NCBI GenBank assembly: GCA_039566865.1
Contig: CM076943.1
Span: forward strand, 30,636,663 to 30,700,662
DNA from: Aurelia coerulea
Taxonomy: Eukaryota; Cnidaria; Scyphozoa; Semaeostomeae; Ulmaridae
Reading direction: 5' to 3'
Length of the DNA stretch: 64,000 nucleotides
The notes under the pieces: generated by a model
What the model saw: the letters and a program-made list of their open reading frames with translations, nothing else
Told to the model about the DNA's origin: nothing
The model's database searches: none
Position numbers and translations under genes: made by a program
Part shown: in pieces, positions 26,701 through 38,700 of the stretch
Layout: every line of letters starts with the position of its first letter
Numbering within the stretch: the first letter of the stretch is position 1

Positions 26701-29700
26701 TTGAAGTCTGATTCTTTGATTCTGATTCTGATTCTGATTCTTGTTGAAGTCTGAGTCTGAAGCTTTGTTGAAGTCTGGGTCTGAAGCTTTGTTGAAGTCT
26801 GAAGTCTAGATTCCTCATGTTATACAGAAGTTAAAATTGAAAAGTTTTAGTTTATCAGAAACAGTGTAGGAATGATCCATAAAGACTGCAGTAATCTTTC
26901 ATGACTTTCTTTGAAATGATCACTTGATATACATTTTGTTTTCATATTTATTAACAGTCTTCAAGACTCCTGCTGTCCGAAAAAGCAAAACTGTCACACG
27001 TGAGTTACGAGGTTTGATAACTCACTCATTGTTTGTGCGAAAATTGGTTGTAAAAGCTACTATGAGTATATATTGAGCAAAGGATGCATTTAAAGGGAAT
27101 CTATGCATATACAGTCGTGGCCAAAAATTTAAGACAACATTTTTGTCTACAATGTTTCTTCGCGTGACGACATCGAGCCCTACTGCTCTGCCTATGTTAC
27201 TCTCTTGGAGTTCATTTTAAGTCGACTTTCCATGTAGATTCCGAATTTTTATGTCGTTTCTTGATTTTCTGCGCTATTTTGCTATGACATCACAATGACA
27301 TCATAGAAATTCTGGGAGAATGTAGTGGTTCTGCTGGCAAGGGGTGTGACCCAAAAATTGTGTTTCTCAGCTGAATGTTAAATCAATCTATTATGATTTG
27401 TTTGCAAATATCGAAACTCCACGAGGAATATTACTTCAGGGACAAAGTTAGTGGAGGGCGTTCAGTCGACAGCTATGGCCATAAGTTTAAGACGAGCCCT
27501 TTCTTTTTGGTTTGAAGTAACAAATCACATAGTTATTCAAATTGATGTTCAAGAATCATTTTATTATTCGAATCATCGAATATCAGAGGCTCTTACCTTA
27601 TAAACAAAGATTTTTTCACCCTTTTCCTAGGGTTGTCCAAGCTATTTTTGGTCAAAAGGGCCATGCAAACACCCCAAAGACAATAGGTCATGACATGCTC
27701 CGAACCATGTTTGGGTAATTGATCTATGTCAGCAGGAAGTACTGATATCTGATAGGCTATCAAATATCCTATCAACCGCTTTTATATGGTTCAGCCGCTT
27801 TTATATGCTTAGATTCCCTTTGACTATTTGTCGTAGGAATTTAATTGGATTGGCCTACTTCACGTGCTTAGTATAAAGTGTTTTGCTCACACATAAAATG
27901 CGAAGAATAGCAATTGCTACTGTTGAGCTTTTGATCAAGATATATAAAGTTAAAGTAGCAAATGTTTATCTCTTCTTCTCCTCTCGACATATGCTAGTTT
28001 AACGTCTAAAACACCCTTTTGGTATACTCAACGAGTAACTTGACAATCAAGGTTCAAGGGCGCCTCTGTTGACGTTTGCATCTTGACTGATCGGCTATTG
28101 AAATCCCTTTGTTTGCAATTGATAATCGATTTGTAATGGCGTTTCAAGCAATAAACAAGTATTCTTACAAAATCTACCTTTATTACTCGACAGCAAGAAA
28201 ATTTCTTGCTAAAAAGTGCAAACTTGGTACCAAGAAATACTTCATTGCGGAATTTATTTCTGATGATTCTGTATATCTATGCATATTATGTTTCGTTTTC
28301 TTCTAGCCTTCAAGACACCGGCATCGACCAGACATAGCCACTGCACACGTGAGTATATCTTTTTTCTCGCAATTTTAACGATAAATCACCATTTTTGAAA
28401 TATTTTCCATCATTTCCTAAATATTTCTTTGTGTGTAAATGTGCCAAATAGACTTTAAAGACGATTATTTCATTACTTAATCCCATTGTTTCATTCATAC
28501 AGTAAAGGGACGATTAAATCATAGCTTGAAAAGCCTTATTTTGTGCAATTGCATTCTGCAACACATTGCCTTTTTGCTATCAATTTCATATGAATTTTGC
28601 ACCGTACATGACAGAAAAAGCTTCAGACCCAGTTCATACTGTACCAACCAGTACAACTTTAGATCGATAACATGAGTGTAACAGATGAACCTCTCGTTTA
28701 CACTGTTGCTGCTGATCCGTGACACTTGGCTCTGTCTGTCCATATAATGATTTTGTTTTGAAGCCATTTAAACAATTTTGAGCCGTAACAACTTTGTAAT
28801 TGATCAAAACTGCACTGGTACAGTGCAAACGTGGTATCGGCAAGAACATAAGCAATCAGTTTATGCGGCATTAAAAGATGAAACTTCAATTTGAGAATCG
28901 TTCTATTCGATTTTGGAACATGAAACTGTTCAATATCTCCTGTGGTTCTTCACGCAAGTTTCAGTAAAGAAATGTTTATAATTGCAACTAATGGGTCAAC
29001 AACTAATGGGTCAATGTGGCTTAAGATATACCTAGAGTTCTTAAGTTGTCCAAGGGCAACGAGCGTAATAAATCTACTCAAGAAACCCAATGTGCACTTT
29101 TGGTTATCACCATACTGGCTGCATAGCAACCCGTGAATTTGGGCATACGAGTTACAACTATACATTGCTGGTATTCAAGAACCAAAGAGTGTTCAAGTTA
29201 CTACAAGAGCAACGAGCATAACCGTACACTGTGTGCCGAACTACACGAGTTTCCGTGCAGCCAGTATGGTGATAACCAGGAGGGCACATTGGATTTCTTT
29301 ATGATTGGAACTATAATAAAATTTTGGTAGTTTTCAAGTAGTTTCACTTCTTCTGTATCACCCGATGATTTTAAATTTTTAGCCAAGATTCTGGACCAGA
29401 TTACGACGCCAAAGACACCAAGTGGAAGTTCTGCTTATAAGAGACAATACAAGAAGTTGCGAGATCAAACTGCAAATGAACTATTCGATTTATTCAATGA
29501 GACGGTTTTTGAAAATAAGGTATTTTTTGACGCTTCGTAAATCAGGTTTTACCCATGAAGTCATTTGGATGAAAATATCTGACTTGTGATATATCTAAAA
29601 AACTATTCCACAACATTCAGAAGGAAGCCTGGTCTATAATTTTGTATTCTTGGTCTATAATTCAATAGTCTTTTCCTTCTTTTGGGGTGTGTTCACATGC

Positions 29701-32700
29701 CATTTGAAAAGTATAAACGATCTTCATCCTAGAGGTTGGAGTTTTTCAAGCGTATCGTATCCTTAAAGGGTTCATGCAGGGCTATTAGCTTGCACTGACA
29801 AAGAGCCAACAATTTAAAAACATTCGATTCGAATCGACGTCGCTCACATGCTGTCAACGATTGATAGCCAAAGAAACTTTGCTTTGTCTGAGTGTTTTCT
29901 TTGTCCTATTTATAGATCAGCCTATTTACCATTGCACGCTCTCTTTAAGTTTTCTTGCCATTATGCGTAAATACCTGCATTGTTTGTAATTCCAGCACTA
30001 GCACTACTTCGTAGTCAAATTGCACCACAGTGACACAGTTAAACCAACTTTATCAAGCCAAGATTGATTTCCAACCAATCAAACGAATTCAATTTGTTCC
30101 ATTGACCAATTAGAAGGCCTCATTTGATAGCCTGGTTTAGTTAAAGCTGGTTTAACTTTCAAATATGAATGGAGTATATGTTCACGAGAGAGCCTGACTT
30201 CATTCTGTTCCATTTTATGGTTCACTTGTAAGAACCGTCTACTCTTCGGAACGGAACTAAAGTCTCCTCATCATTCTCGTGTGAAGACCTACGAGAATTA
30301 TATTGTTTGTTGGCCAGTTTCAGTTTTTTGTGTGCTTTTCCGTTCCGTCTGTTTTATTGGGACGTTTTACTTCTTAATGTGCTATTATTTCTCGTTTTTT
30401 CTATTCATATAAAATATTTACAATAAAGTTTACTTTCTACTGCCGGGTGACCCAGAAAAAAGTGACCCAACGCAATCTGTTATAGAAAAAAAGTAATTGA
30501 CCGATTGAAATACTTCAAAATTTGTTCTGTAGCTAGAAGGGTAGCCTACCTTACTTGTGTTTTTTTGCAATTTTTCGGCACGGTAAATTTCTCAAATCAA
30601 GGGTTTTGAAGAAAAGGGCATGCTTTAAATCTTCGGGGATCGATTTAAAGCCATTTCAGATCTTCAAAGCAATTGAGGGTCCTGTTTCATTTCGGCCGGG
30701 GAATATTTTTAGGTACCTGGGGACTATAAACTTGCGCTGAAAATTTTCTACTGAGTTGCCTATTCCCTGGTTAAAACTAAACGCGCTCCTTGTTGTTTTG
30801 AAGATCTGAAATGTCTTCCTGTTTTTGACGACTTTTGAGGATTTCAAGCATGCCCCTTCCTCGAAATCCTTATTCAGGAAATTTATCGTACCGCAAAAAT
30901 TTTTTGAAAAATGCTCATAACATAGGCCAGTTATTTAGCGGCAGAACAACGTTTGAAGCATTTCAATTGGCCACTTACTTTTCCTTCTATAACAGATTGC
31001 GATGGGTCACTTTCTTTTGGGTCAGCTGGTATACTTATCTCTATCTAATTACTATAAAACACCACAGGGACGATACCAAGTGGAGCGAAAGACAATGCCT
31101 ACCCCATGGCCAATTCATAAAGACACGCAATGTTAAGCTACATACGATACACTATGAACGATTAAAACTGTGGATACTAAACTAATGGATTCCGCCTGAT
31201 ATTAGATGTCGGGTCAGGGTTGGGATGAAGTAAAGAAAGTCTCGTGTGCAACTCGCTCTGTAGTAAGAATGAAATGCCTACATCTAATGTAAAACAGAAT
31301 TTACAAAAAGAAAGAACATTTACGTAAAGGGAATTGGTGGTTGCTTAGTACTGAAGTTTGAAAAGAAACCGACCAAATCTCAACCAAACCGACCAGTTTC
31401 GTGGATGAAACGTAAAGTCAATTTGAGTATATTTCTGTTCAAGTCACCAGAGAGGTCTTGATCACCATATAATAAAAGGCTGCGTCAAAGCATCTTTTGA
31501 AAGAATGGCGATTTGTACAAATAGTCATCATAATTCTACAATTGCAGCGATAAGATCTTGTAGTTGAACATCAAAAGAAGGACAGAGCAACAAAAAGTGA
31601 TCCATATCCTGAATGCCATCGCTTGTTGGGCACATTGGGTTTATGGTATCCCTGAAACTATGCTTGAATTTGTGGAAATTCAACTTGCTGAGACCAACTG
31701 CTGAGACCTACAAGAAAAGAGCTGTACAAATTTATCAAAAACAAGCTGAAAGGGGGCTTGAGCTCCCTGAGAAAGCTGAGAGACATCCTTCCGCAAAGGA
31801 AACTTGACCAAGTCTACAAAGCTCTCTTTGAAAGCCACCTTCGCTATGGCGACATTGTTTGGAGTGCTCTTTCCAACACCAAACTATCCCAACTGCAACG
31901 ATTACAGACAAGGGCAAAGAAGCTAATAGTGGACGCCAAGTATAAGGACGGTTGGAACTGTAAATGGCTCAATGTAAAGTCTTTGCTCTCCTTTGACAAA
32001 GGAGTCATGACATATAAAGTTCTGCATCTTTGTCCCGAAAATCTTCGCCATAAGTTCACTGAAAGATCCATGATTTCAGAGCATAGAACCAGAAATCATG
32101 GAGATCTGCAAATTCCCAAAGTTAGTTTAGAATATGCAAAGCGAAGTTTCTACTTCTCTGGTGTCAAAAATTGGAATGATATCCCGGACAACATTCGAGA
32201 ACAAGAATCAATCGCTCGTTTTAAAACAGGTTTTAGAAAGTATCTTTTTAACCTACAAGACCCAAACACGACCCCTTGGTAGAGCAGCATATTTAAGTTA
32301 TTTACAAATTTTTCTTTTAGTTTTTTCTTTGAAATAATTTGTAAATACGCTGAAAGGTTTTTTTCGTGTATAAATATTGATAAAATGAAATGAAATGAAC
32401 TCTAAGTTGAGTAAGATAGGATAATCCTATTGGGTCGGGAACTCTAAAGACAGATTTGGCAGGGGGAGGGGGTGGATTATTGATAACAGCTTTTTCTTAA
32501 TAGCAGCAACAGAAGGTGCAAGTCTCAATTCAGTCTCACGCTTATTCCATTCGGATAAACAGTTTGGATAGAAGCTAGACTTGCATTGTTCTGTCCTTGC
32601 CGTCTAGTTCTTTTACTCCTAGTTCTTTATGTTTTTGAATTGCTATAAACTTCAGTTTGTTGCAAATAATTCAAATGATTTATTGTAGCTGCCCAAGACT

Positions 32701-35700
32701 ACTAAGATTGTGTTCAACAAGAGAATGACCAAGACTGCAGGATTTTGCTACTATTACAGGTAAATGCTTTATTGATTGAATTTTATTTGGAAGTTAGAGG
32801 CAGTCCATTTCCTTTTCTTGTAAAAATTACAAACACACTGTCAAGAAGCATAACATAAATTTTTATTAATAGATGGAGCATTAAGGACTTTAACTGCCTG
32901 GTTGAGCAACGATTATTTGATGTATCTCTAAATGGACTAGAAGAATCTATTTCAACGGTTGAAATAGATTCTTCTAGTCCAAAATTTTTGTTTTCTCTTG
33001 TATAAAAGGGTGAGATAGTGATTCTCTAGAAACGCGACCCCAGTGCTTTTATTTGATGTATAATTTTGTCAACATATGCCACTTGGGAGTTTTATGAGTT
33101 AGCGCCTTTTTGTATTATTGTTTTAATTTTATGTTTTTTGAAAGAAAGAAAGTAAGATAGCAAATCTTACAATTTTTGTGATTCTGTTATCAGCACAAGA
33201 AGCTTGCACAGTAACTCTTACGATAGATTTAATTATATATTGACAAATCACTTCTTTTATAACTCTAGCTGCACCATGATTTTTCAGAAGAAATTTTCAA
33301 AGCAAATCTTTTTGATTGATGTGAGAAATTTTCTGACGAAGAGCTCCTTCATTCACAACTATATAACTTATTGCTTGCTTTCCGACTCTCTGATGACTTG
33401 CACAATGAAAGAACACAGGTCCAATTTACAGCAAACGATACAATAAGAGCAATGTCGAAAAGGAGCGCTGCTACCTCATTTTGACATGTGGCTACTTCCT
33501 TCATGATTGCAAATTCCCCAGTGCCTTATTTTGCACAAACTATACACGAAATTAAAGCACAGCAGTCAAAAAGGACAGATTTGGTAAGACGATAGCACGA
33601 GTTGGTTTTGATTGACATCTCAATTCAAAGCAACTATCGATCGGAGACAAAAGGAAATTATCTCAACCAGATAATCAAAACAAGCAAAGAAGCAAAAATT
33701 TCCCAAAACCCAGGTAGCTAGCTCGCTCGTTGTGCATTCCAGAATTTGCTTTCAAGGGCAAACATGAGTATAGATCGAAAGAAGAAGGATATATCTTCAC
33801 ATCTGCCTCGGGCATTCAATTTGTTTGGTTCAAAAGCTGATTGGGAGTCGATTCAATTCGCTTATTTTTTGGGTGTAATGAAAACACTTACTGCTCGGCT
33901 TCTGAATCTAAGGAGTAAAATGCCCGAGGTAGATGTTTCGATGTATCCTTCTTCTTTTGATATGTGCTCATGTTTGCTCTTAAAACAAATTCTGGAATGC
34001 ACAACGAGCGCGCTAGCTACTTGGGTTTCAGAGAAACTTTTGCGGCTTTGTTTGTTTTGAAATTTTGGTTGAGAGAATTTCCTTTGTCTGCAGTCGCTAA
34101 TCGCTTTGAATCCAGGTGTCGATAAAAGCATCTCATTCTATTGTGTTACAAAATCTGTCCTTGTTACAGCAGTCAGGTTTTCAGAAAATCACTATCTCAT
34201 TTATGTCAGACCTGTTGTTCTTGAGAGATTTGAATTTTTCGGCCGGTAGCCTTTTGTGCTGAGAGCAAAGATCTAAAAAATAAGAGCTATGGTCATTCTC
34301 ATTATTTGTTTCAGAAATCCAGTAACGAAAGTGAAAACGGCGAAAGTGGAACTTGCCGAGAAAGTTTGTGACACTGTGGGTACGTACTCATCACTGTTTG
34401 GTATAAATGCTTTCCACAGTTTGTATTTTGGCTCAAGATTCATCACCACTGTTTGTACTGAGTGGTGGCTGGACTCAGAAGCTGGATTAAGATCCAGAAA
34501 CTGAGATCAAGCATAAATCAAAATGCGGCTTTAAAGCAATTTAATCTACATGCACAAATATAACCAGGAATTAACCAAAAAAGGATAAAGTAAACAAAGT
34601 AAGAATTCAACAATTGGAGGGATAATTGGTTATCAAAGTCCTCAAATTCTTGTTGAAATAAAATTTACTGACAGGTCTTAGGGCACAGGGCACAAGGCAT
34701 AGGGCCTACCCATAGAAAAATGATTTTTACTAAAATGGTGTCTGTCAGGACATAACATAGCACTTCTATCTTTTTTGGGCTTTGTCTTCGAGTATCGGCA
34801 GCAAATTGCTGTACGCAGACCAAGACTTCGACCAACTACCAATAACGCAGATAAAAACTTAGACCAACTACTCATATCCAAGTTGGGCTTTGTGCAATAT
34901 ATTACTGTTTGAATAATACACTACTGGCACAAATTATCCGGCCATCCTACAAAAAGCTTAGCAATGCATGTTTACTGTAATCCAGTGCAACTGATATGGC
35001 TAGTTTGTCACTATCCATTGTTTCACGTCAGTGCTTCATGTAGATTCCGAAAATTGATGTTGTTTTGCAAAATTTTGCGTCATTTGCTTGTGACGTCACA
35101 ATGATGTTTATGGAAACTTGAAAATATTAGCAGCCAAGTCTGTAGCTGTATCTACCCGTACGGACATGGTACGAGCACTAATTTACATCATTCGATACAG
35201 AATGTTCTCTCTACAACATATCCAAAATGCCCTAAAATCCACTCAGAGGAAATTCTTTTCGAGGAGGTCTTATGAATTGCACTGGCAGCTTTGTGCTTGC
35301 AGCGGTAAAATGTTCTCAAATTCTATAAATCTTTACACAAAATCAAATATACACAAAATCAGATATACACAAAATCAGATATACACAAAATCAGATATAC
35401 ACAAAATCAGATATACACAAAATCAGAAAACAAAATCAGACATAATGACCAAAAAGATCTTGATGAGTAGAGCCCCACTGTTCCGATCACTTGCTCCTGT
35501 GAGCGCTTTGGTGTACAATCTCGGGATGTTTGTTTACAAGAAGAATGGGTCTTATGATTAAAAAAGTGTGCGAAAAAATACTTTGCTGACACCATGAGCT
35601 TCAAGTTGAGACGTGGTTTAACTTTTTTCTGGCATGTGAATCCAGCGATATGAGAAGTTTAAAGAGGCCTGCCTGTGATAGAATTGCAAGTAGCCGCCAT

Positions 35701-38700
35701 TTTCACTTTAGTCCATACGCTGGGGTCGATCCCGTAGACATTTTTTGTGCCCGAATTCACTCTTCACAATCGTTAACTACATCATCAGGCAAGTTAGAAA
35801 ATCGAGGGTGGACGTCTGGACGCGTGGTAGATTTTCTGGAAATTGCGTCGTAAGATGAACCCCTTTTTGGCGTTAATTCACTCGTAAAACATCCAATAAA
35901 CGGGCTTTTTGTGAGCAAATCTCACCATTTTCAACGCAATGGGGCGTCACAATAGAGTCATTTAAAGGATGAAATCATTCGAGACCAAAATCGACCTTCT
36001 TTAGCGATAAATTGCTACTGCGCATGCGCAGAAACTTAGAACTGTCCAAAAAGTTGTGCACAACGAAGGCTTAAAAACATTTTCTTCCAACGACGCAGTG
36101 CTCTTAGATTAAAGTCACCCTGCACACAGAGCATGTACTTTTGATAAGCTTTCAATGAACGGTACGCAGGAGACAGATAGATGTAGCTTCTGACTATTGA
36201 TGTTACCATAAGAATGAAGTTGGTCTTCTTGAGTTATCCTGGAGAAAGGATTGATTCATTTTGATCAATACAAGGCATCTAAAATGAGAAACCAAAAAAG
36301 AAGGATAGGAAAGAGGATCCTCCTGACCATCTGCCAATGATAAATTCCGTCATTACACCCTCGCCAGCAGAGATGAAGTCGCTCTAAGAGTAGAGTCAAA
36401 GCAAGAAAAAGCTGCAGTCATTTGTACAAAAGAGATGATTAACGGGCCCAGGAGCAAAGTTAGTTTGATATCCGGAAAGTGGTCAGTCATGTTTCATGAC
36501 TGAGATCCTCACTGTGGTGTTTTTGTGTGATACCTCGCAGCTATTGCACTAAAAGAGGCTGTACGCCTCCCCCGTTATGAATTTAGAAACTGTTTCCTGG
36601 ACTTTCTAAGGAAGATTACAAGGTTCGAATGAGAAGGCATTGATCCCATAGACAAATAGTTATTCTGTGTCAATTCCTGCATGTTAAGACCGACAACCAA
36701 TGCATCGATCAAGAATGCATCCTCAATTGCTAGACAAATAACTCCTTAACTCCAAATGAGGCAAGACAGAGAAAGGTCTCATTGGCCACATTGCACTTTC
36801 ACAAAACATTTCTAACGATTTTGTAAAAATGAAAACTCTTCCTGCATTAAATATACAATAACACCAGGGGGAGGGGTTCTTGACCAAATTTCAGATAAGA
36901 GTGTGCCACCAGCATCTTTAAAATGATACCGTTGGCTAGACCAATTTTTGTGAAAATGATACCCTGGACCAGACTAAATTCTCCATTGTAAGCGCAACGA
37001 GCTGTCGCTTCCAAGACAAAAATTGCCAAATTATCGCCTTCTCTTGTCCAAAATCGCCAAAATGCCAGATTTCTAGACACGAATTACGAAAATTTGACAT
37101 TTCCCTTTCCAAAATTGTCAAAGAATACCCTTGCCTAGACTAAAGCTCTAAAGTTACCGAAAAGTATACCCGTTGCCAAACTTGGAGTCCGAATAAGTCT
37201 ACCCTTGTGAGACACATCACTAAGTACTTTAACTATGGAAGAATCCTCTCCCCCGCCCTGTGAATAACACGACAGGGAATAATCATACGGGCAAGTGAAG
37301 AAACGAAGCAGGCAGTGGTCTGAATACTACAAAAATATGTCAACTGGTTTGAATTGATTGCAAACTAGGTTAGATTAATAAAGAATAGTTCTGAAGATAG
37401 CGTCAAACATGGAGTATTGGTATCTACTTGTTCGCGACGAAGCATGCTATAGCGGCCTTTATGACCTAGAAAGCATAGGAAAGTAATTTTATAGACATTC
37501 ATGACAAACAATATCCCTTACCTAGAGACAAATTAGTACGGTGTTGCCCAAAATGCAAACCGTAACTTGTGTGGCAACTTTTTTGACGATTTTATATCGA
37601 TAAGACAAATGGCATTCATTTCTAATATATAGTGGATTCCTTCACAGGTATAAGCCCATTGAAAGTACAAGATCTGCTATTTATTCTAATTTGCATGCTA
37701 GCAGAGAAAAGATAATCAGATACAAGAGAAAACAAGGCACTCACTGCACAAAATGCCCTCAAGTTGGCTGGTCGTTGGTTGGCAAGTGCTTATGATGCCA
37801 AGATGAAGTTGCTGCAGTTTGACAACTTGTCCATGAACGGCAACACCACAGCGTAAATAAGGATCTCATGAAACATTACTGACCACTTTCCGGATATCAA
37901 AGTAACATTGCCCCTGGGCCCGTTAATCATCTCTGTTGTGCAAATGACTGCAGCTTTTTCTTGCTTTTGCTTTACTCTAAGAGCGACTTCACCTCTGCTG
38001 GCAAGGGTGTAATGACGGAATTTATCATTGACAGATGGTCAGGAGGATCCTCTTTCCTATCCTTCTTTTTTGGTTTCTCATTTTAGATGCCTTGTATTGA
38101 TCAAAATGAATCAATCCTTTGAGCATTTCTCCAGGATTTCTCAAGAAGACCAACTTCATTCTTATGGTAACATCAATAGTCAGAAGCTACATCTATCTGT
38201 CTCCTGTGTACCGTTCATTGAAAGCTTATCAAAAGTACATGCTCTGTGTGCAGGGTGACTTTAATCTAAGAGCATTGCGTCGTTGGAAGAAAATGTTTTT
38301 AAGCCTTCGTTGTGCACAACTTTTTGGACAGTTCCAAGTTTCTGCGCATGCGCAGTAGCAATTTATCGCTAAACAAGATCGATTTTGGTCTCGAATGATT
38401 TTGTCCTTTAAATGACTCTATTGTGACGCCCCGTTGCGTTGAAAATGGTGAGATTTGCTCACAAAAAGCCCGTTTATTGGATGTTTTACGAGTGAATTAA
38501 CGCCAAAAAGGGGTCCATCTTTCGACGCAATTTCCAGAAAACCTACCACGCGTCCAGACGTCCACCCTCGATTTTCTGACTTGCCTGATGATGTACTTAA
38601 CGATTGTGAAGAGTGAATTCGGGCAAAAAAATGTCTACGGGATCGACCCCAGCGTATGGACTACTTCGTGTTTCCTTGCAGCAACTATATTTTCTCTTGT

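Noticed and set aside
26567..26818. 83-codon minus-strand frame with ESESESESK
   Set aside because: It is produced by the GATTCT/GTTGAAGTCTG minisatellite.
30835..31185. 116-codon plus-strand frame
   Set aside because: It runs from one arm of a palindromic MITE into flanking intron and has no recognisable domain.
35335..35430. Possible CRISPR array
   Set aside because: Units are contiguous 16-mers with no spacers, in an animal genome.
35118..35561. 147-codon plus-strand frame
   Set aside because: Its centre is the 16-bp minisatellite and it crosses a transposon boundary.
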